64,000 nucleotides of DNA from Leptolyngbya subtilissima AS-A7 (GTDB taxonomy: Bacteria; Cyanobacteriota; Cyanobacteriia; Phormidesmidales; Phormidesmidaceae), in contig NZ_JAMPKY010000008.1 in assembly GCF_039962255.1 (NCBI RefSeq), positions 186,001-250,000 of the forward strand, given 5' to 3'. Each line of letters begins with the position of its first letter. Positions within the stretch are counted from its first letter, which is position 1. Positions 35,793-44,580 of this stretch are shown in pieces. Below the pieces are notes generated by a model. It searched no databases, was not told where the DNA came from, and was given only the letters and a program-made list of their open reading frames with translations. The translations under genes and the position numbers were made by a program.

Positions 35793-36659
35793 CTATAGAT
35801 GCAGAAATTTTTCTAGGGCGGCAACCATAGCGGGGGGCCAGCGGCGCACGGTGCTGACCCAGTCCAGGTCTCTGTAGCGGTGATCGAGGCCCATGACGGC
35901 GACCCAGTTGCTCTCGGCTTCGCCACTTTGGCCCTGGCCCCAGAGTGCGGCGGTGAGAGCAGCGCGAGCATCGGCAAAGTTGGGGTAGCGGCGGGTAAGA
36001 CTGCGGAACTGACGAATGGCTTCTTCGGCGTTGCCCAGTTGATATTCGGCCAGGGCGGCGTTGACCCGGGCAAAGGCAAATTTGGGGTCGAGATCAACGG
36101 CTTTTTGGTAGTCAGCTAGGGCCGTTTCCCAATTGCCCAGACCGGCTTGGGCGTTGCCCCGGTTGTTGTAGGCGGCAGCATCGTCAGGGTTGAGGGCAAG
36201 CACTTGGCTGTAGTCGGCGATCGCATCTTCCCATCGCCCCAAGCCTTCTAAAGCCGCTCCCCGATTGAGGTAAGGGTCAGGCTGATCTGGGGCCAGCGTC
36301 ACCGCCTGGTTATAGTCTTCTAGCGCTTCTGCCAACTTATTTTGGCTCACCCGCACGTTACCCCGGTTGCTCCACAGGGCGGCTTCGTTGGGCAGGTAGT
36401 CGATCAACTGGCTCCAGTAGTTTTCAGCCTCGACGAACTGGCCCTTTTGGGAAGCGGTAAAAGCCTTTTGGCGCAGGTCAGAAATCTCCTGCACTACCTG
36501 GGGGGAAAGGTCTACCGGGGCAGATTGTGCTCGGGCGGGAAGGACCCAACCCGTCCAGAGGAGCAGGCAGACGATAACAGCGATCAATCGCCCTTTCCAT
36601 GGCATAGGTGTGCGAGGCTGAGGGGTGATGTCCTGGGTGGGTTGGGGCCAAAACGTCAT
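35793..36659 (-). CDS. Exported TPR-repeat protein
   Basis: A 288-aa protein with an N-terminal signal (KGRLIAVIVCLLLWTGWVLPARAQS, cleavage after ARA likely near residue 44), directing it to the periplasm or thylakoid lumen. Four to five tetratricopeptide repeats follow: ALWSNRGNVRVSQNKLAEAL, DPYLNRGAALEGLGRWEDAI, AAAYNNRGNAQAGLGNWETA and FARVNAALAEYQLGNAEEAI. The start at 36659 has an AGGA site 5 bp upstream and is preferred to 36605. Similar lumenal TPR proteins in cyanobacteria and plants assist photosystem assembly, but the specific role here is unknown. Confidence 0.85.
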   Translation of the reverse strand: MTFWPQPTQDITPQPRTPMPWKGRLIAVIVCLLLWTGWVLPARAQSAPVDLSPQVVQEISDLRQKAFTASQKGQFVEAENYWSQLIDYLPNEAALWSNRGNVRVSQNKLAEALEDYNQAVTLAPDQPDPYLNRGAALEGLGRWEDAIADYSQVLALNPDDAAAYNNRGNAQAGLGNWETALADYQKAVDLDPKFAFARVNAALAEYQLGNAEEAIRQFRSLTRRYPNFADARAALTAALWGQGQSGEAESNWVAVMGLDHRYRDLDWVSTVRRWPPAMVAALEKFLHL

Positions 36660-36718
36660 AGATGTCCTACACGGTTGGGGGATAGATCACTACCTTCACT
36701 ACACCATAGCGATACTGT

Positions 36719-37243
36719 TTAAATAAACCCTAGGTCGTTGCTGCGCCCGGCGTGGGCCAGGGCGAGCTGGTGATACTTCTGGGCGTGCTCTAGCAGTTCT
36801 AGGGCCTGCTGGTCGGAGACGTGGCGCACCACTTTGCCGGGGACGCCCATAACGAGCGATCGCTTCGGCACATCCTTAGTCACCACCGCCCCGGCCCCGA
36901 CGATGCTGCCGGTGCCCACCCGCACACCGTCCAGCACAATCGCCCCAATGCCGATTAAGCAGCCTCGCTCAATGTGAGCGCTGTGGATGACGGCCCGGTG
37001 GCCGACGGTGACATAGTCTTCAAGCACTGTAGGCTGGCCGGGGTCACCGTGAAGAATTGCGCCATCCTGCACGTTGCTGTAGGCCCCAACTTCAATGCGT
37101 TCAACATCGCCGCGCAGCACGGCACTGTACCAAATGTTGCAGCCTTCGTGGAGCGTGATTTGGCCCATCACCGTGGCATTGGGGGCCACAAACGCCGCCT
37201 GAGACAGGTCGGGGCGAGGCCAGAGGGAGCTAGGGGAAGCCAT
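36719..37243 (-). CDS. Gamma-carbonic-anhydrase-like protein
   Basis: A 174-aa left-handed beta-helix protein of the gamma carbonic anhydrase/YrdA family. Hexapeptide repeats are seen in VAPNATVMGQITLHEGCNIW, YSAVLRGDVERIEVG and NVQDGAILHGD. The zinc-type histidines are in AILHGD and TVGHRAVIHSAHI. Members without the extra acidic loop are often not carbonic anhydrases, so activity is uncertain. The start at 37243 (MASPSSLW) is preferred to 37273. It is divergent from the TIGR02652 gene. Confidence 0.87.
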   Translation of the reverse strand: MASPSSLWPRPDLSQAAFVAPNATVMGQITLHEGCNIWYSAVLRGDVERIEVGAYSNVQDGAILHGDPGQPTVLEDYVTVGHRAVIHSAHIERGCLIGIGAIVLDGVRVGTGSIVGAGAVVTKDVPKRSLVMGVPGKVVRHVSDQQALELLEHAQKYHQLALAHAGRSNDLGFI

Positions 37244-37405
37244 AGCCAGAAGAGTCTCCAGGAAGATTCTCAAAAAAATCGGCGGTTTCAGACAATGGGA
37301 TGCCCCGACTACGGAGACAGCCGAGTTCCCACAGGTATAATACGGCTATAGCCCATGCCCCTATCTGTTTCTCGCCCTCAAGAGGACACGTCTGGTTTCA
37401 GCCCA

Positions 37406-37918
37406 ATGGTCAACTCCGCCTTGCAGTATCCCATCTATGGGCCAGAAATCCAGTGCCCTCACTGTCGCCAAACGATTCCGGCCTTGACGCTGACCGACAC
37501 CTATCTGTGCACCCGCCACGGTGCCTTTGAGGCCAATCCCGATTCCAAAGAATTGGTGCATCTCCAGTCGGGTCGGCACTGGCGTCAGTGGGAGGGCGAA
37601 TGGTATCGCCAGCACACCCACCCCGACGGCATTCGCTTTGAGATTCACGAGGCCCTCGATCGCCTCTACACCCAGGGCTACCGGGCCACGCGGGTGATTA
37701 TTGCCGAGCGCTACCAAGAGCTGGTCAATTCTTACCTAGAGCGCAATAACCCCTGGCGCGGGCAGGTCGAAACCTCCACAGCACCCAAGCTCTACGGCTT
37801 GCCGGTGGAGTTTAGCCCCCCCGCTGAGGTCGACTCGCGTTGGGCGGTGATCAACTTCAGCCTCGAAAAAGAGCCCGGCGTGCCGGTGCGCTATCCCTAT
37901 TTCCGTCTCTTTGAGTAG
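37406..37918 (+). CDS. TIGR02652 family protein (cyanobacterial, unknown function)
   Basis: A 170-aa protein strongly conserved in cyanobacteria: MVNSALQYPIYGPEIQCPHC, a CPHC...C-type putative zinc finger (CPHCRQ and LCTRHG), LQSGRHWRQWEGEWYRQHTH, RFEIHEALDRLYTQGYRATR and a conserved end KEPGVPVRYPYFRLFE. The start at 37406 is set by the family N-terminus; the frame is open further upstream. Its function is unknown. A VOC protein follows 20 bp later. Confidence 0.87.
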   Translation: MVNSALQYPIYGPEIQCPHCRQTIPALTLTDTYLCTRHGAFEANPDSKELVHLQSGRHWRQWEGEWYRQHTHPDGIRFEIHEALDRLYTQGYRATRVIIAERYQELVNSYLERNNPWRGQVETSTAPKLYGLPVEFSPPAEVDSRWAVINFSLEKEPGVPVRYPYFRLFE

Positions 37919-37938
37919 CGCTCTGAGCCGCCCGCCCG

Positions 37939-38370
37939 ATGCTTCACCACGCGTCCATTCGCACCCAGGATATTCACCGCGCGATCGCCTTCTACGAAGC
38001 CTTAGGGTTTACTGTCCACGAACGCTTTACCGCTGGCATCACCCTGGCCTGCTGGATGGAGGGTCTGGGGGGCCGCATTGAGCTAATTCAGGTGCCGGAG
38101 CCCCGCCCCGCCGCCGATGCCTTTGGCGATGAGCACTACAGTGGCTATTATCATCTATCCTTTGATCTCACCGAGGCGACCTCTAGCCTGCCTTTGTGGC
38201 TAGAGGAGCTGCGCCAGCGGTTTGAGCAAGCGGCGGCGGCGATGCCCAAGGTGCTGCTGGAACCCCAGCAGCAAATCATTGGCGATCGCGTCTATGAGGT
38301 GGCCTTTCTCGCCGATGCCGACGGACTGCCTTTGGAATTTATTCGAGTGCTGGGCTATGTCCAACCCTGA
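37939..38370 (+). CDS. VOC (glyoxalase/bleomycin-resistance fold) protein
   Basis: A 143-aa VOC-superfamily protein with paired beta-alpha-beta-beta-beta units: HHASIRTQDIHRAIAFYEAL, IELIQVPEP, YYHLSFDLTEAT and VAFLADADGLPLEFIRVLG. The likely metal ligands are the His near the start (LHHAS), Glu in IELIQV, His in YHLSF and Glu in PLEFIRV. The substrate is unknown; canonical glyoxalase I is a separate gene in this window. The downstream ATPase gene begins within or just after it. Confidence 0.82.
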   Translation: MLHHASIRTQDIHRAIAFYEALGFTVHERFTAGITLACWMEGLGGRIELIQVPEPRPAADAFGDEHYSGYYHLSFDLTEATSSLPLWLEELRQRFEQAAAAMPKVLLEPQQQIIGDRVYEVAFLADADGLPLEFIRVLGYVQP

Positions 38371-38389
38371 GGGGCCTAATTTTGAGAGA

Positions 38390-39844
38390 ATGACCCCATT
38401 TACCGACAACTGGGCCTATCTAAAAACCGAGCTGGCCTGGCTCGATCGCCTGCTGATGGTGGCCGTATCGCGGCAAAAGCGCGAGCTGCAAGAGCTGGAC
38501 GACTTTGCCTTGTCTGGCGAAGATCGGGTCACCCGCCACTGGTGGAAGGGCATCATTAGCCTCAATGGCCAGCCTAACTACGACAATGCTCGCCCGCCTA
38601 AGACCCAGCGCCCCAGCGGCAGCTATGCCCAACAGCTAGAGGCCCGCATTCTGGCCAGCCAGCGGCAGGGAGTGGTGCTGGCCCTGCCTCAGTTGCGCGA
38701 TCGACTCCAGCTCACCATGTTTGAAAAAAACGTGCTGCTGCTGGCCCTGGCTCCTGAGGTCAACCAACGGTTTGGGCGGCTCTACAGCTATCTGCACTAC
38801 CAGCACGACGAGTCTGACTGGGATTTGCCCACGGTCGACCTGTGCATGCGGCTGCTGTGCAGAAATGACCAGGAATGGAGGCGATCGCGCCCCCTGATCG
38901 CCCCCAACAGTCGCCTGTCAAACCTGGGTCTGGTGGAGTGGCTCAACGCCGAAGACACTACCCTGCTCAGCCGCCACCTGCGCCTGACCGAAGATCTCAC
39001 CACCTATCTACTCTCCGAAGAACCCGACCCCGCCACCCTTAATGCCTGGGCCATGGCCCCCGCCCTAGAGGCGGAGGAAGCCTCAGAAGTTCCGGCTGAA
39101 AGCTGGAATAGCCTAGTGCTGCCCGACCCTCAGCTGGCCCAGCTAAAAACCGTGGCCGCCGCCGCCCGCGCCACCGACGGCACTATGGTGCTACTGGCTG
39201 GCCCCAACGGCACCGGCAAAACCCTCGCCGCCAAGGTGCTAGCCGCCGAGCTAGAACTGCTGCTGGTGATGGTTGATCTGGCGGCGATCGCCCCCGACGA
39301 AGAGGGCAACATTCCCGAACTCGAAGACCTGGTTAACCTGCCGCCCTGCGTGTTGCTGCTCAAAAATGCGCCCCACTGGTTTGGTCGCAACCCCACCATC
39401 GAAGCCGCTTTGGTGCAGTCGTGGGGCATTCAGCGTCGCCGCCAGCCGGGGTTGACGCTCCTAGCCAGCCCCTACCTGCAAAGCATCAAACCCTCTTGGC
39501 GACAGGCCATGACCGGGGTAATCGAGTTTCCTCGACCCGATGCTGCCGCCCGCGAACTGTTGTGGAAGCGAGCTATCCCTAGGGGTGTCAAAAAAGAACG
39601 TACCCTGCGATGGCCGCAGATTGCTCAGCAGCTGCCGCTAACCGGCGGTGAAATTGTTACCCTAGCTCAGACTGCCGTTGCTTTAGCCCAGCAAGCTGAC
39701 CCTCCAGTGCTGACGGTAGAGGGGCTGCACCAGAGCCTAGCCTTGCACCACCCAAGCATGAACCTGCCCAAAACAAAGGCGGCGCGATCGCCCAAGACTG
39801 ATCCCAAAAAGCCAGCGCAACAAACCAAATCCAAAAAAGCGTAG
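38390..39844 (+). CDS. AAA-family ATPase with degenerate Walker B
   Basis: A 484-aa protein. The N-terminal 250 residues are an alpha-helical region found in cyanobacterial and other AAA proteins (WLDRLLMVAVSRQKRELQEL, LRDRLQLTMFEKNVLLLALA). The AAA core starts with Walker A LLAGPNGTGKTLAAKVLAAE. Where Walker B should read hhhhDE, the sequence is PPCVLLLKNAPHWFG, so the acidic pair is absent; the sensor-1 position in LTLLASPYL also lacks the usual Asn. ATP binding without normal hydrolysis is inferred. The C-terminus is a Lys/Pro-rich tail. The ATG at 38390 is preferred; one at 38357 overlaps the VOC gene. Confidence 0.78.
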   Translation: MTPFTDNWAYLKTELAWLDRLLMVAVSRQKRELQELDDFALSGEDRVTRHWWKGIISLNGQPNYDNARPPKTQRPSGSYAQQLEARILASQRQGVVLALPQLRDRLQLTMFEKNVLLLALAPEVNQRFGRLYSYLHYQHDESDWDLPTVDLCMRLLCRNDQEWRRSRPLIAPNSRLSNLGLVEWLNAEDTTLLSRHLRLTEDLTTYLLSEEPDPATLNAWAMAPALEAEEASEVPAESWNSLVLPDPQLAQLKTVAAAARATDGTMVLLAGPNGTGKTLAAKVLAAELELLLVMVDLAAIAPDEEGNIPELEDLVNLPPCVLLLKNAPHWFGRNPTIEAALVQSWGIQRRRQPGLTLLASPYLQSIKPSWRQAMTGVIEFPRPDAAARELLWKRAIPRGVKKERTLRWPQIAQQLPLTGGEIVTLAQTAVALAQQADPPVLTVEGLHQSLALHHPSMNLPKTKAARSPKTDPKKPAQQTKSKKA

Positions 39845-39873
39845 CGTCCGGCTAAAGCCTGCCTGTGAAACCG

Positions 39874-40131
39874 CTACAGTTCGCTGGGGCTATCGGGCGC
39901 AACGACCTCGCCAGGTTCTGGTATCAGCACCGTCGGCTTGTTATCCACTAAATCTGAGAGGCCATCGATCGCTATATTCATGTCGCCACAGGCCGCCTTC
40001 AGCGCCGCTTGAAACTGAGCGGTGTCATTGCCGTAGCCACAGCGCTCGGTGGCGATCGCCAGCCCTTCATTGGCATTCGCCTTGGCGCAGTCTACTAAAA
40101 TTACTCCCGTTAGCGGAGATGAGCTAGCCAT
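39874..40131 (-). CDS. Small acidic hypothetical protein
   Basis: An 85-aa acidic protein with three cysteines (VDCAKAN, ERCGYG, AACGDM) and a Pro/Glu-rich C-terminus. I do not recognise a family. Composition and codon use look like the neighbours, and the position (convergent with the ATPase gene, divergent from dps) fits a real gene. It may have a helical hairpin (AQFQAALKAACGDMNIAIDG). Confidence 0.5.
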   Translation of the reverse strand: MASSSPLTGVILVDCAKANANEGLAIATERCGYGNDTAQFQAALKAACGDMNIAIDGLSDLVDNKPTVLIPEPGEVVAPDSPSEL

Positions 40132-40339
40132 AGCAAGATTATGTCTAAACGGCGATCGATCGTTCGATTTCTAAACTAGGCCCGTTACTAGCCTCCAACA
40201 TCTAACCTGCGAAGGACTTACTACTCCAAAACATCCTCAAGTTAGGGACTTTTGAGGCGCAATGTCCCACATTAGGCAGATGAGACTATTGGGCTACTGC
40301 GGTTAGATGTAGGGGAACGGACTCCGAAGAGACATAACT

Positions 40340-40873
40340 ATGAGCATTAACATTGGCCTTTCTGAACAAGAACGCCAGGGTGTAACCGAAATTCTCAATA
40401 AGGTTTTGGCCGACGCCTACCTGTTACTGATTAAAACTAAGAAGTACCACTGGGATGTAGTTGGTCCTCAATTCCGCACCCTCCACGAACTGTGGAAAGA
40501 GCATTACGAAGCCCTCACCATTAGCATTGACTCCGTAGCCGAGCGGGTGCGCCAGCTCAATGGCTACCCCCTGGGCACTGCCGAAGGATTTCTCAAGAAT
40601 GCTTCTCTGAAAGAGCATCCTGGCGATCTGCCCTCTGCCCAAGAAATGGTTAAGCGCCTGGTCAACGATCACGAGCAGATCATTCGCAACCTGCGCGGTT
40701 TTGTTGACCAAACCTCCGAAGAGTTCCATGACGAGGGCACCTCAGACTTTCTGACCGGCCTAATGGAAGCGCACGAAGAAATGGCTTGGATGCTGCGCTC
40801 CTTCTTGGATGGCGAAGCCTTTGAATCGAGCGGCACCCGCGATCAAGAGCTAGCGACGAGCAACCTAGCGTAA
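40340..40873 (+). CDS. dps: Dps-type ferritin (DNA-binding protein from starved cells)
   Basis: A 177-aa four-helix-bundle Dps protein. The ferroxidase residues His37 (KYHWDV), His49, Asp64 and Glu68 (SIDSVAERV) have the same spacing as the His31/His43/Asp58/Glu62 set of Listeria Dps. The dodecamer oxidises Fe2+ with peroxide and stores iron, protecting DNA. The end EAHEEMAWMLRSFLDGE matches the last helix. The gene has a purine-rich ribosome site and ends before a very strong terminator. Peroxide or iron regulation is likely by analogy; no operator is seen. Confidence 0.93.
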   Translation: MSINIGLSEQERQGVTEILNKVLADAYLLLIKTKKYHWDVVGPQFRTLHELWKEHYEALTISIDSVAERVRQLNGYPLGTAEGFLKNASLKEHPGDLPSAQEMVKRLVNDHEQIIRNLRGFVDQTSEEFHDEGTSDFLTGLMEAHEEMAWMLRSFLDGEAFESSGTRDQELATSNLA

Positions 40874-40971
40874 GTTGCTTCAATCCAGCACTGGCCACTT
40901 TAGGTTAGTACAGTCGTAAATTCTTGAAGTTGGTCTGGTAACGCCAGTCACCAACCCAATCGAGCTTCATT

Positions 40972-41023
40972 AAGCACCCCGCCTGTAGGCTTCTCAAAGT
41001 AGCCTACAGGCGGGGTGCTTTTT
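40972..41023 (+). terminator. Strong rho-independent terminator after dps
   Basis: A perfect 20-bp inverted repeat (40972-40991 and 41001-41020), 9-nt loop and T-run. Confidence 0.9.
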
Positions 41024-41109
41024 GCGCCCATCTGCACCTAACTCCCCATAACCTATGGGAGGATCAACTCACCCATCTCCCCAACCCGCCATCTCCCTCA
41101 CCCTCACCC

Positions 41110-42750
41110 ATGCCCACCGTCACCTTTCCCCTCACCTACCTGCAACGGCTCACCTCCACCGCCCCAGAGCAGCTAGCCCAGCAGGCCTTTGATTATGGCC
41201 TAGATGCCACCCTAGGCGACCAGACCCTAGAGGTTGAAGTCACCGCCGAGCGGCCCGACCTGCTAGCGGCAGAAGGGTTTACTCGCGCAATTAACATCTA
41301 CAACGGCCTATCCCGAACTGTCCCCAATCAGCTGCTCGCTTCGGGTCGTCGGGTCACCGTACAACCTGAGGTGTTGCCCCTACGGCCCCACATTGCTGCC
41401 TTAGTTGTGAGAGGGGCTGACCTGCAAGGCGGCGGGCTAGAGGTGCTAGTGCAGTTTCAGGAGAAGGTGACCCAAACCTTTGGCCGCCAGCGCAAGAAAA
41501 TTGCGATCGGCGTCTACGACCTCGACAAAATCAGTGGCGACCTAACCTACGCAGCAGAATCGCTAGATCAGCTGACCTTTGTGCCCCTACACAGCACCCA
41601 ACCCATGACGGCCCGGCAAATTCTGCGCGAGCACCCGGCGGGTAAGACCTATGGCCATACCCTGTCGGGAAATGACTATGCCCTTGTGCTGCGTGATGCC
41701 AACGGCACCGTACTCTCCATGCCGCCCATCATCAATGCAGCGGGGGTAGGAGAAGTGGATGCCAACACCCGCAATCTATTCATTGACGTCACCGGCATTT
41801 TGGCTCAAACGGTGCTGGAGACCGCCAATATCCTGACCCACAACTTTTTAGACACCGGGGCTGAGGTGCAGACGGTGGAGATTGTCACTCCCCAGGGCAC
41901 TCTCACCACCCCAAGCTTGGCCCGCCGCTCCGTTCAGTTTTCGGCCAAATACCTCAACGAAATTATGGGCACCGCTATTCCTAAGAGCGGCCTGGGTCAA
42001 GTACTCTCTCGCATGGATCTGGAGGTGAGCGGTACCGATGTGGTGCATGTACCTACCTACCGCACCGACATCTTTAGCCAGGTCGACCTGGCGGGGGATC
42101 TGCTAGTGGCCTTGGGCATTGGTACACTCCAAGCCGAACCCCTGGCGGTCAAATTTCATCTGGGGGAAGCCGACCCTTTACGCCAGGCAATGTTTAAGGT
42201 GGGCGACTTAGCCCAGCGCATGGGGCTGATGGAGGTGAAGAGTTTTGTGCTCACCGATCCTGAAATTCTCGATTTGTTTGGGGCTTCTTATGTGCAGACG
42301 GGCAATGCCAAAAGCCGAACGTTCAGCGCCACTCGCACTACCCTGCAAGCGGGGCTGCTAGATATTCTGGCCCGCAACATTAACGCGCCCAAACCTATCA
42401 ATATTTATGAAACCGGGGAAGTGCTGCGGTTCAAGACGGCAAATGCCCCTGACGAAAGCCAGCACTGGAGCTTTGCCAGCCTAGATGCCCGCGCCTCGTT
42501 TACTACCGCCAAAGCCTACATGCAGACCATGCTCAAAGCCCTAGGGTTGAGCTATGAATTGACTACCTGCCACGCCCCCTATTACCTCCCCGGGCGGGCA
42601 GCGACGGTACTGATTAATGGCCAACCCGTCGGGGAGTTTGGCGAAATTCATCCCCAGGTGCTTGAGCACTTTTCGTTCCCTGAGCCGGTCTGCGCTGGGG
42701 AGCTAGACTGTACCGCTAGCCTGCTCGCGGCTTCTGAGCGGCGGCGTTGA
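41110..42750 (+). CDS. Archaeal/eukaryotic-type phenylalanyl-tRNA synthetase beta-like protein, orphan
   Basis: A 546-aa protein that follows the archaeal PheT plan rather than the bacterial one of about 800 aa: no EMAP/tRNA-binding insert and no C-terminal FDX-ACB domain. B1-like start (MPTVTFPLTYLQRLTS, VEVTAERPDLLAAEGFTRAI), B3/B4 editing-type region (KKIAIGVYDLDKISGDLTY, LSMPPIINAAGVGEVDANTR, NLFIDVTG), B5-like segment (SVQFSAKYLNEIMG, VHVPTYRTDIFSQVDL), then the B6/B7 synthetase-like fold (INIYETGEVLRF, FGEIHPQVLEHF). There is no pheS nearby. A normal cyanobacterial PheST is expected elsewhere. Aminoacylation alone is not possible for a beta subunit, so an editing, binding or resistance role is conceivable. 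The leader is C/T-rich without a ribosome site. Confidence 0.85.
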   Translation: MPTVTFPLTYLQRLTSTAPEQLAQQAFDYGLDATLGDQTLEVEVTAERPDLLAAEGFTRAINIYNGLSRTVPNQLLASGRRVTVQPEVLPLRPHIAALVVRGADLQGGGLEVLVQFQEKVTQTFGRQRKKIAIGVYDLDKISGDLTYAAESLDQLTFVPLHSTQPMTARQILREHPAGKTYGHTLSGNDYALVLRDANGTVLSMPPIINAAGVGEVDANTRNLFIDVTGILAQTVLETANILTHNFLDTGAEVQTVEIVTPQGTLTTPSLARRSVQFSAKYLNEIMGTAIPKSGLGQVLSRMDLEVSGTDVVHVPTYRTDIFSQVDLAGDLLVALGIGTLQAEPLAVKFHLGEADPLRQAMFKVGDLAQRMGLMEVKSFVLTDPEILDLFGASYVQTGNAKSRTFSATRTTLQAGLLDILARNINAPKPINIYETGEVLRFKTANAPDESQHWSFASLDARASFTTAKAYMQTMLKALGLSYELTTCHAPYYLPGRAATVLINGQPVGEFGEIHPQVLEHFSFPEPVCAGELDCTASLLAASERRR

Positions 42751-43083
42751 TCTAGTATTTGACCAGGCTAGTTGCAGAAGGCTCTAACAGCTTGGGGTTT
42801 TGGGTTTTGAGTTCAAGGCAGAGGGTGAACCTTGAACTCCGATTAACCTATCACCGTCAGGCTGATCGAGGGCTAATGCTCCGGGTTTTAGTTTGTCGTG
42901 GTATTCCAGCTCCAGCGACAGCTTGCCGCATGATGAAATGCCGCGTTGGGCTGAGGCATTCGGAAGGCTTAGCCTGGGGAAACGCCATAACTAAATATTA
43001 CGGTTGCCACCAAAATTGTGATGCAACCCTTATGCACCCTTACCTGTTGGCTAATCTGGTCGTCATCCTTCAGCGGGAATGCC
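42751..43083. other. Intergenic region with hairpin
   Basis: A 333-bp spacer. A perfect 10-bp inverted repeat (42809-42818 and 42830-42839) may terminate the upstream gene; no clear T-run follows. A 114-codon open frame here has no family features and is not called. Confidence 0.5.
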
Positions 43084-44004
43084 ATGAGCGACTCTTCTAT
43101 TGACGGACCCAGCCGGGTCTACGCCAAACCGACCGAAGGCCACGTCTCCCTGGGGCGAGGGGTGCGTCAGGTGCTATTTTTGGTGCCCATGGCGGTGTTG
43201 TTTGCCCTGCTCTTCTTTGGGCTACCTCAGCGGCAGCGCACGGTGGGGCTGACCGCTGGGGCCATTGTCGCCGTGCTGTGGAATGTGGTGGTGAGCGGGG
43301 TGCGGGTGGCCGCCCAGTGGGAGCGGGGAGTGATCTTGCAGCTGGGCAAAATTCAGGACGTGCGGGGGCCGGGGCTGCTATACGTCGTGCCGATACTGGA
43401 GTCGGTGCAATTTATTGACACTCGCACCCTGGTGATCAATATTCCGCGCCAGAAGGTGATTACCCGCGATAACGTGCCCGCCGAAATCGACAGCGCTCTG
43501 TTTTTTCAGGTGAACGATGCCCAGAAGGCGGTGATTTCGATTCAAGACTTTCGATTTGCGGTGTCGCAGTATGCCCAAGCGGCGCTCCGGGATGTAGTGG
43601 GTGGCCTTTCGCTCGATGATCTGCTGTCGGAGCGAGAGCAGATCCAGGCCCAGATTGGGGCGATCGTGGAAGCCCAGGTACGGGAATGGGGCATGCACAT
43701 CGACTCCATTCGTCTGCAAGACATTGAGCTGCCGGAGGATCTAAAGCGGATGATGTCGCGCCAGGCTTCGGCAGAGCGAGAAAAGCGGGCAACAATTACG
43801 AAAGCGGATGGCGATCGCCTAGCCGCCCAGAGCCTCGCCGCCGCCGCCCAAATTATGGAGGCCAACCCCATCGCTCTGGAGCTACGCACTCTGCAAAGCA
43901 TTGATGGTCTGGGGGCTAGTCCGTCGAATACGGTGATATTGTTTCCGCTAGAGCTATCCAAAGTTTTGGGCAACCTGCAGGCTAAACCTACAGCCGAGGA
44001 GTAG
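43084..44004 (+). CDS. SPFH/stomatin-type slipin
   Basis: A 306-aa membrane protein. Two adjacent hydrophobic stretches ([18 protein letters not shown] and [17 protein letters not shown]) precede an SPFH domain beginning [20 protein letters not shown], with [35 protein letters not shown] and [21 protein letters not shown] coiled coil ([20 protein letters not shown]) and the C-terminal [20 protein letters not shown] match slipins. Such proteins form membrane microdomain scaffolds and regulate proteases or channels. The start at 43084 fits the family. No NfeD partner is adjacent. Confidence 0.9.
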   Translation: MSDSSIDGPSRVYAKPTEGHVSLGRGVRQVLFLVPMAVLFALLFFGLPQRQRTVGLTAGAIVAVLWNVVVSGVRVAAQWERGVILQLGKIQDVRGPGLLYVVPILESVQFIDTRTLVINIPRQKVITRDNVPAEIDSALFFQVNDAQKAVISIQDFRFAVSQYAQAALRDVVGGLSLDDLLSEREQIQAQIGAIVEAQVREWGMHIDSIRLQDIELPEDLKRMMSRQASAEREKRATITKADGDRLAAQSLAAAAQIMEANPIALELRTLQSIDGLGASPSNTVILFPLELSKVLGNLQAKPTAEE

Positions 44005-44066
44005 TCACCACGCTGCTGGGTGTCATGGTCATAATGGTAAAGATCAATTACGACAGCGAACTTACC

Positions 44067-44498
44067 ATGCGACTACTACACACCATGCTGCGGGTCGGCG
44101 ACTTGGATCGTTCTCTCAAGTTTTACTGCGACGTGCTGGGTATGCAGCTGCTGCGCAAAAAAGATTACCCCGGCGGCGAGTTTACCCTAGCTTTTGTGGG
44201 CTACGGCGATGAGGCCGATCACTCCGTGCTAGAGCTGACCTACAACTGGGGCGTAGAGTCCTACGAGCTGGGCACCGCCTATGGCCACATTGCTTTAGGC
44301 GTAGACGACATCTACGGGACGTGCGATCGCATCAAAGCCCAGGGCGGCGAGGTAGTGCGCGAGCCTGGCCCCATGAAGCACGGTTCGACGGTAATCGCCT
44401 TTGTCCAGGACCCCGACGGCTACAAGGTCGAGCTGATTCAGCTGGGCAGCTCTGAGGGGCACCGCAGAGCCGCAGAGCCAGAGATGGCGGTTAGTTAG
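44067..44498 (+). CDS. gloA: Lactoylglutathione lyase (glyoxalase I)
   Basis: A 143-aa glyoxalase I that isomerises the methylglyoxal-glutathione hemithioacetal to S-lactoylglutathione. The four metal ligands fall at the same numbers as in E. coli GlxI: His5 ([10 protein letters not shown]), Glu56 (VLELTYN), His74 (YGHIALGV) and Glu122 (KVELIQL), the Ni2+-type short form. The start at 44067 is chosen because it gives this exact register; two upstream ATGs are in frame. It is followed by a palindrome that may terminate transcription. Confidence 0.94.
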   Translation: MRLLHTMLRVGDLDRSLKFYCDVLGMQLLRKKDYPGGEFTLAFVGYGDEADHSVLELTYNWGVESYELGTAYGHIALGVDDIYGTCDRIKAQGGEVVREPGPMKHGSTVIAFVQDPDGYKVELIQLGSSEGHRRAAEPEMAVS

Positions 44499-44512
44499 GA
44501 AAAATAGACAGA

Positions 44513-44561
44513 GTGTAGGGTTTCAGGTGCAAGGTTCGGCCCTGCACCTGAAACCCTATAC
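44513..44561. repeat. Palindrome after gloA (terminator-like, repeat family)
   Basis: A perfect 16-bp inverted repeat (44516-44531 and 44543-44558), extendable by two or three pairs, with an 11-nt loop. It sits between convergent genes. Its GGTGCA core and CCTATACC end resemble the sfsA terminator arms. Confidence 0.7.
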
Positions 44562-44580
44562 CTTATACCCCTAGCGATCC

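Noticed and set aside
38390-40131. A defence-type pair of the degenerate ATPase with the adjacent 85-aa protein
   Set aside because: The two genes are convergent, not co-transcribed, and the small protein has no recognised domain.
42759-43103. 114-codon open frame between the PheT-like and SPFH genes
   Set aside because: No family pattern, an irregular mix of residues, it spans a hairpin and runs into the SPFH coding region in another frame.
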